From: Paraburkholderia antibiotica
GTDB taxonomy: Bacteria; Pseudomonadota; Gammaproteobacteria; Burkholderiales; Burkholderiaceae
DNA length: 64,000 nt
Assembly (NCBI RefSeq): GCF_012927125.1
Contig: NZ_JABBFZ010000002.1
Location: forward strand, 558,001 to 622,000
Direction of reading: 5' to 3'
Shown: one piece after another, positions 17,583-26,893 of the stretch
How positions within the stretch are numbered: position 1 is the first letter of the stretch
Layout: every line of letters starts with the position of its first letter
Notes under the pieces: generated by a model
What the model was told of the DNA's origin: nothing
Database searches by the model: none
The model's input: only the letters and a program-made list of their open reading frames with translations
Made by a program: the position numbers and the translations under genes

Positions 17583-18251
17583 ATGAATCGAACCAAACGC
17601 ATGCTGTTGGAAAACCTCGCGTGGGCAGCCGAATCGGCGCAAAGCGACCCCGCGTTTTTCGAAGGCCTCGCACTCGGGCAGAGCCCGAAAGCACTCTGGA
17701 TCGGCTGTGCGGACAGTCGCGTTCCCGCCGAAATCGTCACCAACTGCGCGGCGGGCGATCTGTTCGTTCACCGCAATATTGCAAATCTCTTTTCCAGTAC
17801 CGATGACAATGTAATGAGCGTACTCGAGTATGCGGTCCGGGTTCTGAAGGTCAACGACATCATCGTCTGCGGACACTATGGTTGCGGCGGCGTGAAGGCC
17901 GCGCTGCTGCCGGTGCCGTCCGACCTGCCGCATGTCGCGCGACGCATCGCGCCGCTGTGCACGCTCGCCCGCACGCATAGCGAGGAACTGGGTCAATGCG
18001 CGACGACCGACGAACAGGTCAATCGCCTCGCCGAACTGAACGTGATGGCCCAGGTGCGAGCGATCCGCAACCACCCGATCGTTCACGATTCGCCCACTCC
18101 GCCGCTGGTACACGGCTGGATCTTCGGTCTGCACGACGGACGCATCAAGGTGCTGGTTCCCGGCGACGTGCATCTCGCGCTCGCCCAGTCCAACCCGCGC
18201 GAGACCTCGGTGCGCGAGTACCTGCACGCGAAGGAGGCAGCGGCGCGCTGA
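17583..18251 (+). CDS. Beta-class carbonic anhydrase
   Basis: A 222-residue zinc enzyme interconverting CO2 and bicarbonate. Family motifs are intact: CADSR with zinc ligand Cys42 and the Asp44-Arg46 dyad, and CGHYGCGG with zinc ligands His98 and Cys101. Length is normal. The SulP transporter gene begins 71 bp downstream on the same strand and the terminator comes only after it, so both are likely co-transcribed. Paired SulP and beta-carbonic anhydrase genes are a known arrangement for bicarbonate uptake and hydration, which points to a CO2/bicarbonate or pH-buffering role. Confidence 0.95.
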   Translation: MNRTKRMLLENLAWAAESAQSDPAFFEGLALGQSPKALWIGCADSRVPAEIVTNCAAGDLFVHRNIANLFSSTDDNVMSVLEYAVRVLKVNDIIVCGHYGCGGVKAALLPVPSDLPHVARRIAPLCTLARTHSEELGQCATTDEQVNRLAELNVMAQVRAIRNHPIVHDSPTPPLVHGWIFGLHDGRIKVLVPGDVHLALAQSNPRETSVREYLHAKEAAAR

Positions 18252-18322
18252 GACGCGCGCCTGGCCGACGGCCCGCAATGGGCCGTTGGTTGACCTAATT
18301 GAATTTCTGGAATTGGAAATAT

Positions 18323-19837
18323 ATGAATCTACGCGAACAGTTTGCAACGTTTCCACGCGACATGTTTGCCGGCACGGTCGTCTTTCTCGTGGCATTACCG
18401 CTCTGTCTGGGCATCGCCAACGCGTCGGGCGTCGATCCGTTCGCCGGTCTGCTGTCCGGGATCATCGGCGGTGTCGTCGTCGGCCTGCTAAGCGGATCGC
18501 ATCTGAGCGTGAGCGGCCCCGCCGCCGGACTCGTCGTGATCGTCGTGGACGGTATCACCAAGCTCGGCAGCTTCCCGGCGTTTCTCACCGCCGTGTTGCT
18601 CGCAGGCGTAATCCAGTTCGGCTTCGGCATGCTAAAAGCCGGACGTTTCGCGTCCTACGTGCCGACGTCGGTCATCAAGGGCATGCTCGCGGCGATCGGC
18701 CTGTTGCTGATCATCAAGCAGTTGCCGCTCGCATTGGGCTTCGCTAACGGGCCCGCGACTGAAGCCGGCGCCGCGTCGGGCGTCATCAACACGTCCCTGG
18801 GTGCGATGTCGCCGGCAGCTTGCGCGATCGCGCTGCTGTCGCTGGCGATTCTCGCGACATGGGACACCCGCGCGATGCGCCGCTTCCTGCTGGTACGTCT
18901 GCTGCCTGCGCCTCTCGCAGTGGTTCTGCTCGGCATCGGCGCCACGCTGCTGCTCGACTTCGTCGCGCCCGGCTTCGCACCGCCGGCCGCGCATCGCGTG
19001 CTGCTGCCGTCGCTGGCTTCGCTCGAAGCGCTCAACGGCGCCCTCGCGTGGCCTGCATTCTCGCAGCTGATGAACCCCGACGTCTGGCGTCTCGCGATGA
19101 CGATTGCCATCGTCGCGAGTCTCGAAACGCTGCTGAGCCTCGAAGCCGTCGAGCAGATCGATCCGAAGAAGCGTCCGGTGCAGCCCGATCGCGAACTGAA
19201 GGCGCAAGGCATCGGCAACATCGTGGCCGGCGCAATCGGTGCACTGCCGATCACCTCGGTGATCGTGCGTAGCTCCGCGAACGTGCAGGCGGGTGGGCAG
19301 AGCCGCTGGTCGGCGGTGGTGCACGGCATGCTTCTGCTGCTGAGCGTGTTTGCGCTGACTGCCGTGATCAACCTGATTCCGCTCTCGTGTCTGGCCGCGA
19401 TTCTGATCTTCACCGGACTGAAGCTGGCGAAGCCGAAGATGTTCCTCGATGTGGCCAAACAGGGTTTCGTGCGTGCCGCGCCGTTCTTCGTCACCATCGC
19501 CGGCGTGCTGCTCACCGACCTTCTGATCGGTATCGTGCTGGGTATTCTGTGCAGCATCGCACTCGTGATCTACGCGCAGATGCAACGACCGATCACGATG
19601 ACGCAGGACGGCGATCATTTCCTGTTCTCTTTCCGCAAGGACGTCTCGTTCCTAGCCAAAGTGAGCCTGAAAGGTCATCTGAAGTCGGTCCCCGACCGCG
19701 CGACGGTGGTCGTCGACGGCAGCCGCGCGGACTTCATCGATGCGGACGTGCGGGAACTGATTCGCGAATTCGTACGCGATGCGCCGGCGCGAGGCATTCA
19801 GGTCGAATGCCGGCAACTCGAACCTGCGGCGAGGTAA
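18323..19837 (+). CDS. SulP-family transporter, probable bicarbonate type
   Basis: A 504-residue membrane protein with 10-12 predicted helices and SulP signatures (VALPLCLGIANASGVDPFAGLLSGIIGGVVVGLLSGS; SVSGPAAGLVVIV; LPITSVIVRSSANVQAGGQSRWSAVVHG). The final 100 residues form a short STAS-like cytoplasmic domain (VSFLAKVSLKGHLKSVPDRATVVVDGSRADFIDADV). SulP proteins move sulfate, bicarbonate or dicarboxylates; linkage to carbonic anhydrase favours bicarbonate. The ATG at 18323 follows GGAA and begins the family-typical N-terminus; an upstream TTG is less likely. A strong terminator follows. Confidence 0.88.
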   Translation: MNLREQFATFPRDMFAGTVVFLVALPLCLGIANASGVDPFAGLLSGIIGGVVVGLLSGSHLSVSGPAAGLVVIVVDGITKLGSFPAFLTAVLLAGVIQFGFGMLKAGRFASYVPTSVIKGMLAAIGLLLIIKQLPLALGFANGPATEAGAASGVINTSLGAMSPAACAIALLSLAILATWDTRAMRRFLLVRLLPAPLAVVLLGIGATLLLDFVAPGFAPPAAHRVLLPSLASLEALNGALAWPAFSQLMNPDVWRLAMTIAIVASLETLLSLEAVEQIDPKKRPVQPDRELKAQGIGNIVAGAIGALPITSVIVRSSANVQAGGQSRWSAVVHGMLLLLSVFALTAVINLIPLSCLAAILIFTGLKLAKPKMFLDVAKQGFVRAAPFFVTIAGVLLTDLLIGIVLGILCSIALVIYAQMQRPITMTQDGDHFLFSFRKDVSFLAKVSLKGHLKSVPDRATVVVDGSRADFIDADVRELIREFVRDAPARGIQVECRQLEPAAR

Positions 19838-19889
19838 CGACGCAGCAATGTAATGTGCCCGTAGATCGATAGAGAGATTAACGCAAGCT

Positions 19890-19924
19890 CATAACGCGCC
19901 GGCATGCCGGCGCGTTATGTTTTT
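19890..19924 (+). terminator. Rho-independent terminator after the SulP gene
   Basis: CATAACGCGCCGGC (19890-19903) pairs perfectly with GCCGGCGCGTTATG (19906-19919) across a 2-nt centre, followed by five T at 19920-19924. It ends the carbonic anhydrase-SulP unit, 52 bp past the stop. Confidence 0.9.
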
Positions 19925-20113
19925 CTGCCTACGCAATGCAACTCAATGCAAGGTGACGCGGCGCGCGCGAACCACGACAGAACACCGAGTACTTCGACAT
20001 AGCATTCTTTTGTGACAAAAACATCATCTTGCGATCACGTTGAGAAATCATCCGGACGTCAAACTGAGTACAGATCGGAGCCAATCACGGCGCCGACATT
20101 AGCGGAGACTCAA

Positions 20114-20428
20114 ATGAAAGTTCGAAACGTGCTTTGTATTGGCCTGTCCGCCGCATTGCTCTCACCACTGGCTTTCGCGGATGTGCAATCCAACGCTCCC
20201 GGTCATCTGTCCGGAACGGCCGCCACCACAGCGAACGCGATCGTGTCCTCGAATACCGCACCGGCAGTCGAGTCGAAACATCGCGGCAAGACGCGCGCCG
20301 AAGTCCACCAGGAACTCCTGCTGGCGCAGAAAGCAGGCCTCATTCCGACCACCGACGCGGACTATCCGCCGAGCGAACGGACCATCGAACGTAACAAGCG
20401 GAATTACGCCGCGAGCGGACGCAATTAA
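20114..20428 (+). CDS. Small secreted DUF4148 protein
   Basis: A 104-residue protein with a signal peptide (MKVRNVLCIGLSAALLSPLAFA) and a DUF4148-like core (KTRAEVHQELLLAQKAGLIPTTDADYPPSERTIERNKRNY). Such short exported proteins of unknown function are abundant in Burkholderia and relatives. The ATG at 20114 has CGGAGA upstream and begins the signal peptide. A second DUF4148-type gene follows after 128 bp. Confidence 0.82.
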   Translation: MKVRNVLCIGLSAALLSPLAFADVQSNAPGHLSGTAATTANAIVSSNTAPAVESKHRGKTRAEVHQELLLAQKAGLIPTTDADYPPSERTIERNKRNYAASGRN

Positions 20429-20556
20429 GGCCTAAATAAGGCCTGATATCGCAACGCCGCCATTTACCCGCACACCCACAAACTCGCGCACCACTGTTCC
20501 TCAGGGAAAGCGGATTTCGAAATACACCGCGATCCCCTCAACCATCGGAGTCAACT

Positions 20557-20901
20557 ATGAAATCGATCGCCCTACTCATTCTCGCCTCGGCCATGGCTCT
20601 TTCCAGCACCGCTTATGCGCAAGGCCTGACGCGCGCGGACGTGAAGCAGCAACTCATCGAAGCCAAGGCAAACGGCCTCGACTACGTCACCGACACGTCG
20701 TACCCGGACATGCATCCGAGCTTCGCACACAAATTCATGGTCAAGGTCAAGGCACCTGCGCAGCAAGCCGAAGCCAGCAACGCGCCTGAGAAAGCGCCGA
20801 CCCAGCAAGCAGCGGAAGCGCCGAACCGCAACCCGATGCCGCACGGCAACCCGCACTGCGTGGGACCGGTGAGCTTCTGCAATATCTACGCTGGTTCGTA
20901 A
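20557..20901 (+). CDS. Small secreted DUF4148 protein, second copy
   Basis: A 114-residue protein with signal peptide MKSIALLILASAMALSSTAYA and the motif LTRADVKQQLIEAKANGLDYVTDTSYPDMHPSF, again DUF4148-like but divergent from the preceding gene. The C-terminus is Ala/Gln/Pro-rich and ends with a cysteine pair (NPHCVGPVSFCNIY) that may form a disulfide in the periplasm. Function unknown. Confidence 0.82.
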   Translation: MKSIALLILASAMALSSTAYAQGLTRADVKQQLIEAKANGLDYVTDTSYPDMHPSFAHKFMVKVKAPAQQAEASNAPEKAPTQQAAEAPNRNPMPHGNPHCVGPVSFCNIYAGS

Positions 20902-21185
20902 GCACTCGATAAGCAGCACCGAGTGTGTGCGAAATCAATCAACCTATGTTCAACTCATCCACCATCACTTCGGGCTATCCGACTGGCCTAAGCAACGCAG
21001 GCCGATCGGCGTCACCGTCACGGCAACGCCGGAAATTCGACACGATTGAAGTTGCGGTCGCCATCCCGGCAAACGTTGTAGCGCGCGATGACGTTGATAG
21101 CCCAGGTGAGGCTTTGAGCAATGACGAAACTAACCGGGTAGGCAAAGGCATAGGCACCGGAATCCGGACCTACGCCCGCGCCGCC

Positions 21186-22400
21186 CTACTCCGCCCGATG
21201 AATATCGTGCGTCACAAAACCCGCGTCGTTCACAGGTAGCGCAAGGCTGCCTTCAGCGGAAAGCGTTTTACGAATATCGGTCAGGCCCGCGGACCAATGA
21301 TCCCGCATCGTCGACAAGCCAAACTGATAATCCTTGTAGTGATGTTCGTACTCTTTCTGCTGATAGATCAGATGCTGAATGTTGTATTTCTTGCCGCATG
21401 CCATCTCGTCGGCCTCGATGCACCACGGGTCCGACTTGCGCAGCTTCTCCGGCACCCGGTCGAGCACCTGGCGTAATACGTTGCGATAGCGTTGTTCGCG
21501 CTGCAGCGTGTCGGTCACGAAACGCGTACGGCTCGAATACTGGATATCTTTCGCGCGTTCGGTCACGTTCGCCATCGTGCGCGGCAACGGTCCCCGCGCA
21601 CTCCACAGATCGACCTGAAACGCGAGCGTATCGCGACGCGGATGCGCGCGCAGTACTTCCGACAAAGGCGTGTTCGATACCACGCCACCATCCCAGTAGT
21701 ACTCGCCGTCGATCTCGACCGGTGCAAACGCCGGCGGCAATGCACCCGACGCCATAAAGTGCTCGGGCCTGAGCGTCATGCGCGTGTTGTCGAAATAGAC
21801 GAAGTTGCCGGTCCCGACATTGACCGCGCCGACCGACACCCGAATAGCTCCCGAGTTGATGCGCTCGAAATCGCACAACTCCAGCAGCGTCGCCCGCAGC
21901 GCGGACGTGTCGTACCAGCTGACTTTTTCCGGCCGATCGGACACACCGGGCAACGGTGCCGGCACACGCGGCACAAAGAACCCGCGTTGACCCTGCATGA
22001 TCGCGCTGGCTGCCTGCGATGCGGTCAGGAACGTGCGCACCTGATCGAAATGATTGAACATCGCGATTTCGAACGTTGACGGCAGCACGGAAAAAAACGC
22101 CGGCTGGCAGATCCTTTCCCAGAACGCGCGCAGCCGTTCGACTCGCCGCTCAGGCGGATTGCCCGCGATCAGTGCCGTATTGAGCGCGCCGATCGAGATG
22201 CCCGCAATCCAGTCGAGCTCGATGCCTGCGGCGTGCAGGCCCTCGAACACGCCCGCCTGATAGGCGCCTAATGCGCCACCGCCTTGCAAGACCAGCGCGA
22301 TCGTTTCGTACGGCAACGACGACAACGCGAGCGGACCTGCCTCATGATGCAGGTCCGTCGCATCGAGCGTCTGTTTCTCTATGGGTGCATGCGGCTTCAT
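21186..22400 (-). CDS. Patatin-like phospholipase / esterase
   Basis: A 404-residue patatin-family hydrolase. The oxyanion-hole glycines are in [13 protein letters not shown] (about residues 39-50), the nucleophile Ser69 in GISIG, and the dyad aspartate in [10 protein letters not shown]. The C-terminal 150 residues ([20 protein letters not shown]..., [34 protein letters not shown]) resemble the DUF3734 extension of a bacterial patatin subgroup. The start overlaps the stop of the 3-hydroxybutyrate dehydrogenase gene (ATGA), so it belongs to a ketone-body/PHB operon and may release hydroxyacyl or fatty-acyl groups from granules or lipids; this role is inferred. Confidence 0.9.
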   Translation of the reverse strand: MKPHAPIEKQTLDATDLHHEAGPLALSSLPYETIALVLQGGGALGAYQAGVFEGLHAAGIELDWIAGISIGALNTALIAGNPPERRVERLRAFWERICQPAFFSVLPSTFEIAMFNHFDQVRTFLTASQAASAIMQGQRGFFVPRVPAPLPGVSDRPEKVSWYDTSALRATLLELCDFERINSGAIRVSVGAVNVGTGNFVYFDNTRMTLRPEHFMASGALPPAFAPVEIDGEYYWDGGVVSNTPLSEVLRAHPRRDTLAFQVDLWSARGPLPRTMANVTERAKDIQYSSRTRFVTDTLQREQRYRNVLRQVLDRVPEKLRKSDPWCIEADEMACGKKYNIQHLIYQQKEYEHHYKDYQFGLSTMRDHWSAGLTDIRKTLSAEGSLALPVNDAGFVTHDIHRAE

Positions 22401-23182
22401 TGCATGAACCAGCCGTGGCTGACGACGAACGACTGCCCCGTCAATGCCGCGCTCGGGAAGGTGGACAGGAAGCGCACCGTTTGCGCCACGTCCTGAACCG
22501 TCGTGAAGACGCCATCGACCGTCGCGCCGAGCATCACGTTCTTCACGACCTCTTCTTCGCTGATGCCGAGTTCCTTCGCCTGCTCCGGAATCTGCTTGTC
22601 GACGAGCGGCGTGCGCACGAAACCGGGACACACGACATGCGAGCGCACGTTGTGCTTCGCGCCTTCTTTCGCCAATACGCGCGCGAGCCCCAGCAAGCCG
22701 TGCTTCGCGGTCACATACGCGGACTTCAGCGGCGACGCCTCGTGCGAGTGCACCGAGCCCATATAGATCACGGTGCCACCGCGATCATCCTTGTACATAT
22801 GCTTGAGTGCCGCGCGCGTGGTCAGGAACGCGCCATCGACATGGATCGCCTGCATCTTCTTCCAGTCGGCAAACGAATAGTTCTCGATCGGATTGACGAT
22901 CTGAATACCCGCATTCGAGACGAGGATGTCGATCGAGCCGAACGTCGCCGCGATTTTGTCGATGCCATGATTGACCGCCTCCTCGTTCGTCACGTCCATT
23001 GCAATGCCGATCGCCTTGCCGCCCGCCTGCGCGATTTCCGCGGCAGCGGCGTTCGCGCCGGCCTCGTTCAGATCCGCGATGGCGACTGCCGCGCCGGCGC
23101 GTGCGAGTTCCAGCGCGATTTCCTTGCCGATTCCGCTTGCCGCACCGGTGACGACCGCGACTTTACCGTTCAGATTGTTCAT
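22397..23182 (-). CDS. bdhA: 3-hydroxybutyrate dehydrogenase (SDR)
   Basis: A 261-residue short-chain dehydrogenase with nucleotide-binding [11 protein letters not shown] (12-22), NAG (90-92), catalytic Ser143, Tyr156 and Lys160 (YVTAK), and the C-terminal region typical of D-3-hydroxybutyrate dehydrogenase ([34 protein letters not shown], ending SHGWFMQ). It oxidises 3-hydroxybutyrate to acetoacetate with NAD. It lies 76 bp after the acetoacetate decarboxylase gene and overlaps the patatin gene by 4 bp. Confidence 0.93.
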   Translation of the reverse strand: MNNLNGKVAVVTGAASGIGKEIALELARAGAAVAIADLNEAGANAAAAEIAQAGGKAIGIAMDVTNEEAVNHGIDKIAATFGSIDILVSNAGIQIVNPIENYSFADWKKMQAIHVDGAFLTTRAALKHMYKDDRGGTVIYMGSVHSHEASPLKSAYVTAKHGLLGLARVLAKEGAKHNVRSHVVCPGFVRTPLVDKQIPEQAKELGISEEEVVKNVMLGATVDGVFTTVQDVAQTVRFLSTFPSAALTGQSFVVSHGWFMQ

Positions 23183-23258
23183 GATCGAATGCCTTTCGAT
23201 GAGAGAGTGAGAGAAAGAACCGCTGCGCTTATTAGCGGCTATTCGCGCTTGTGGACGG

Positions 23259-23999
23259 TTATTGCGCGAGATAGTCGTAGACGACCTCGCCGAGTCCCAG
23301 TGTCAGGTCGGCCACGAGATGCCGGGCCTCGACGATCTCGAGCACCGGCAGATCGGCAACCGGCGCGAGCGCGTGCGGCGACAATTGCAGCGATGCCGGG
23401 CCACTCCACGCGCCTTTCATCCTGATGTCTTCCATGTAGTAGCGAACCAGTTCGCAGACGCGCGCCGAGCCGTCCACATGCGGAATGATCTTCAACAGGA
23501 AGTTCGGCGCGGCGAGCCGTTTCTGCTGCTCGGCGATATCGAGCTCGCGATGCTTGTAGCCCATCGTGCCGGTCGCGACACGCACCTTGCCGTAGTCGAG
23601 CGTGCCGAGCAGATGGTCGGTGTTGACTTCCAGCGTCGGCGTTGCGAGCTTTTTCGGAAAGCCCCACAGTTCCCGGCCACCGGCGATAGGCGGATGATCG
23701 TCGAGATACATCGCGAGCGTATAGCCGCCCTGCTGACCGTTGTACTCGACCGGAATCACCTGGCCGCTTTCGGTATAGTCGCCGAAGCCCGTTGAATCGC
23801 GCATGCGGATGAATTCGTAATGAACGAGCGGCTCGGTGATCTGAAGCGGTTCGGGCACGACCTTGCGCAGCAGTTCTGGGTCCGTGCGATAGGTAATGAT
23901 CAGGAATTCGCGATCGAAGAAGCGGTACGGTCCCATCGGGAACGCAGGGCTCGTCAGCGGCATGGCAAACGCTTTGGATCGAACGTCACTCGGCTTCAT
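23259..23999 (-). CDS. adc: Acetoacetate decarboxylase
   Basis: A 246-residue protein of the acetoacetate decarboxylase family. The Schiff-base lysine lies in [12 protein letters not shown] (Lys116/Lys117), with the family glutamate in PVEYNG upstream. It converts acetoacetate to acetone and CO2. First gene of the operon with 3-hydroxybutyrate dehydrogenase and patatin, which together can process PHB-derived C4 units. The frame starts at the ATG at 23999, and a 424-bp non-coding region lies upstream. Confidence 0.93.
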   Translation of the reverse strand: MKPSDVRSKAFAMPLTSPAFPMGPYRFFDREFLIITYRTDPELLRKVVPEPLQITEPLVHYEFIRMRDSTGFGDYTESGQVIPVEYNGQQGGYTLAMYLDDHPPIAGGRELWGFPKKLATPTLEVNTDHLLGTLDYGKVRVATGTMGYKHRELDIAEQQKRLAAPNFLLKIIPHVDGSARVCELVRYYMEDIRMKGAWSGPASLQLSPHALAPVADLPVLEIVEARHLVADLTLGLGEVVYDYLAQ

Positions 24000-24423
24000 A
24001 CGGATTCCTTATGTTTAAAAGAAATGATGAGTAGAACACCGGTGCTATCGTAGCGTCGTCGAGCGGCCTTGTGCGTCGCAGCAGGCGGAATGGGTTATTG
24101 CGTAAATCGGTGAGTTGCCAATTGGGTTATTTGGCAAGACCGATATAATTTATTGTCGGAACTGGCTGGCAAGTTGACTGCGGCCACGCGGTAGAATCCT
24201 GCGGCAATGGAATTGAATCTCGCGAATAACGTGTGCAATAGGCCAATAGAAAGCCAGATGAAATGTTTGACGCGTGAACGGTTATGTTTTTTTAGTTTTA
24301 ATTCCAGCTTTAGCGTTGCGTGAGTCCTCGAATGAGCCTTCGAGTGAGCCTTTAGGTTAGCTCTTCAAAGCAACGCTCGAATGCAATGCTCGCAGAACTG
24401 CGCCGACCTTCGTCGGCGCATCG
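24000..24423. promoter_or_regulatory. Non-coding region before the acetoacetate operon, with TTGCCAA inverted repeat
   Basis: This 424-bp gap is noticeably more AT-rich than its surroundings. It holds the promoter of the decarboxylase operon and the 3' end of the LysR gene. TTGCCAA (24115-24121) and TTGGCAA (24131-24137) form an inverted repeat with a 9-nt spacer, about 120-140 bp before the operon start, a plausible operator. No gene seen. Confidence 0.45.
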
Positions 24424-25341
24424 TCAACCGCTGTGCGTATCGAAGATCTCCGCTTCGCGCGTCCAGTCGAGCCACGCTTTGGTCGCGGCGGAAAAGCGGC
24501 GCCCCGCGCGCACGAACAATCGCGCGCGCGCACTTTCGAACACGGCGTTAGTCGTGCGTTTCGCCACCAGCGTTCCATTTGCCAGTTCCGTCGCGACCGA
24601 CGAAGCCGACATCAGCGTCACGCCCAGCCCCATCGAAGCGAACTGCTTCAGCACTTCGATCGAATTCGACGTGAACGCAGGCGCAAATCGAGTCCCGTCG
24701 ACAACCTCGGCCTGCTGCGTCAACGACCCCAACCCCGTGCCGGCACGCGCGAGCGCCAGCGGATATCGCGCCACCTCCGTGAGCGGCACGGGTCCCCGGT
24801 AGCCATCGAGCGGATGGCCCGCCGCCGCGATCGCACAGATCGGCTGCGGCCGCTCGCTCACCACGCGCAATGCCGGATGCGGCGGCGGGCAGGTAGTCAG
24901 GCCGATATGCGCGCGATCGTCGACGACTCGCGCGGCCGCATCGTCCGCGTCGGTTCCCTCGATATGCACCTGAATGCCGGGATAGCGCGCGCAGAATCCA
25001 CGTAAGACCCTCGACATCAGTTCATTGATAAAGCCCGGCCCGGTGACGATCGACAACTCCCCGCGCTCCAGCCCGCGCAATTCGTCCAGCCGCAAGCGCA
25101 GCAGCTCGTCGGCGACGCGCCGTTCCTCGCACATCTCCAGCACGAGTTTGCCGCTGTCGGTCGGCGCGACGCCCCGTCCGCGCCGCTCGATCAGCGCGAC
25201 GTTCAATTCCTTTTCCAGCAGCTGAATCTGCCGGCTGATCACCGATGCCTCGACCCCGAGCCGCTCGGCCGCCGCGCGCATGGAGCCGGCGCTCATCGCC
25301 TCATGGAAATAATGCAGCCGGCGCTCGCTCAACCCCGCCAT
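24424..25341 (-). CDS. LysR-family transcriptional regulator
   Basis: A 305-residue LysR regulator: N-terminal winged helix (LSERRLHYFHEAMSAGSMRAAAERLGVEASVISRQIQLLEKELNVALIERRGRG) and a C-terminal effector domain of two alpha/beta lobes. The ATG at 25341 is chosen over an upstream one because GGAGGA stands right before it and the HTH begins at once. It is divergent from the MFS gene 166 bp away, the usual arrangement for a LysR protein controlling the neighbouring operon (MFS-MlrC-RidA-FAD oxidoreductase). Confidence 0.9.
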   Translation of the reverse strand: MAGLSERRLHYFHEAMSAGSMRAAAERLGVEASVISRQIQLLEKELNVALIERRGRGVAPTDSGKLVLEMCEERRVADELLRLRLDELRGLERGELSIVTGPGFINELMSRVLRGFCARYPGIQVHIEGTDADDAAARVVDDRAHIGLTTCPPPHPALRVVSERPQPICAIAAAGHPLDGYRGPVPLTEVARYPLALARAGTGLGSLTQQAEVVDGTRFAPAFTSNSIEVLKQFASMGLGVTLMSASSVATELANGTLVAKRTTNAVFESARARLFVRAGRRFSAATKAWLDWTREAEIFDTHSG

Positions 25342-25507
25342 ATGGCCTCCTCCGGCACTTGCCTGTTCGCCTGTCTGTTGACTAAATGACAACGATATTC
25401 TACGAAGTCGTGCATTGATTGCAACATTTCGGCTGCGGAAACTTCAGCCCAGTCGTCGCGGATACGCGCCTTTACGAACCAGCCCACGCCGCTCACACGA
25501 GACCCGC

Positions 25508-26821
25508 ATGCAACCCGTTTCCTATGCCGCAGCAGCCGAGCCGTCGCCTGACCTGACGCAACGCACCGTCGATACGCTCTACCGACGCATCGGTTTGCGG
25601 CTGCTGCCGCTGCTCGCGCTGTCGTACATGCTCGCGTACATGGACCGGGTCAACATCAGTTTCGCCAAGGCGCAGATGCAAACGCAGCTCGGGCTGAGCG
25701 AATCCGTCTACGGCTTCGCCGCCGGAGTCTTCTTCATCGGCTACGTGATCTTCGAGGTGCCGAGCAACCTGCTGCTCGCGAAGATCGGCGCGCGGCGTAC
25801 GCTCTCGCGCATCATGGTGCTGTGGGGCATCGCGTCGGCGTCGATGCTGTTCGTGCGCGAGGCCCACACGTTTTACGTGCTGCGCTTTCTGCTCGGCGCA
25901 TTCGAGGCCGGCTTCGGTCCCGGCCTGCTGTTTTATCTGACGCTGTGGTATGGGCCCGAGCGGCGCGCGCGCGTGATGGCGTATCTGCTGCTCGCGTCGC
26001 CGGTCGCGGGCATTATCGGCGGTCCGCTGTCGACGCTGATCATGAGTTCGCTCGACAGCGCCGCCGGACTTGCCGGCTGGCAATGGCTGTTTCTGGTGGA
26101 AGGCGTGCCGTGCGTGCTGATCGGCGTGCTGCTCTTTTTCGTGCTCGACGATAGTCCGCAGCAGGCGCGCTGGCTCACAGCCGCCGACAAGGAACTGATC
26201 GCGCAGCAGGTGAGCGCGGGCGGCCCCGCGCGGCACGCGGGCCTCGCCGGCGTTGTGCGCGACTGGCGCGTATATGCGCTGTCGTTCAGCTACTTCTGCA
26301 TGATCAGCGGCCTCTATGCGATCAGCTTCTGGCTGCCGACGCTGCTGCGCGCGGTCGGCGTCACCCGGCCGATGGCGGTCGGCCTGCTGGCCGCGCTGCC
26401 TTATATCGCGGCGGTCGTCACGATGGTGCTCGTCGCGATTCATTCGGACCGCCGCCGCGAGCAGCGCTGGCATAGCAGCATCAGTTGCCTGATCGCGGCG
26501 GTGCTGCTGTTCGTCACCGCGTCCAATCTGCACAACGTCGCATTCGCGCTGCCCGCTCTCATCGCGGCGACCGGCGCGATCTACGCGGGCTATACGGTGT
26601 TCTGGGCGATCCCCGCCAATTATCTGAAGGGCGCCGCCGCGGCCGGCGGCATGGCCTTCATCAATAGCGTCGGACTGACCGGCGGCTTCGTTAGCCCGTT
26701 GATCATCGGCGGCATCAAGGACATGACCGGCTCGCTGCAGCTCGGCCTCTCGGTGATTGCCGTACTGCTCGCGGTCGGCGCGATCGCGCTCGCGTGCAAT
26801 CGCGTCGATAGCGGACGCTGA
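25508..26821 (+). CDS. MFS transporter, anion:cation symporter type
   Basis: A 437-residue transporter with 12 predicted helices. Helix 1-2 carries LSYMLAYMDRVNISFAKAQM, and the family loop signature follows (VPSNLLLAKIGARRTLSRIMVLWG), matching the ACS group (phthalate, tartrate, hexuronate and similar organic anions). It is the first gene of a plus-strand run with MlrC-like, RidA-like and FAD-oxidoreductase genes and is divergent from a LysR gene, so it likely imports the substrate of that pathway. The ATG at 25508 was chosen because the family N-terminus begins there. Confidence 0.88.
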   Translation: MQPVSYAAAAEPSPDLTQRTVDTLYRRIGLRLLPLLALSYMLAYMDRVNISFAKAQMQTQLGLSESVYGFAAGVFFIGYVIFEVPSNLLLAKIGARRTLSRIMVLWGIASASMLFVREAHTFYVLRFLLGAFEAGFGPGLLFYLTLWYGPERRARVMAYLLLASPVAGIIGGPLSTLIMSSLDSAAGLAGWQWLFLVEGVPCVLIGVLLFFVLDDSPQQARWLTAADKELIAQQVSAGGPARHAGLAGVVRDWRVYALSFSYFCMISGLYAISFWLPTLLRAVGVTRPMAVGLLAALPYIAAVVTMVLVAIHSDRRREQRWHSSISCLIAAVLLFVTASNLHNVAFALPALIAATGAIYAGYTVFWAIPANYLKGAAAAGGMAFINSVGLTGGFVSPLIIGGIKDMTGSLQLGLSVIAVLLAVGAIALACNRVDSGR

Positions 26822-26893
26822 ATACGCTCAGGAAACCTGAGCATCCGCGAATCCGCCGTTCCTCCTTTTCTTCTATTCCTGCCCGGATCCACC

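Noticed and set aside
24167..24182. A sigma-54-like GG-N10-GC pattern (TGGCAAGTTGACTGC)
   Set aside because: It points along the plus strand, but no plus-strand gene starts before 25508; both flanking genes are on the minus strand.
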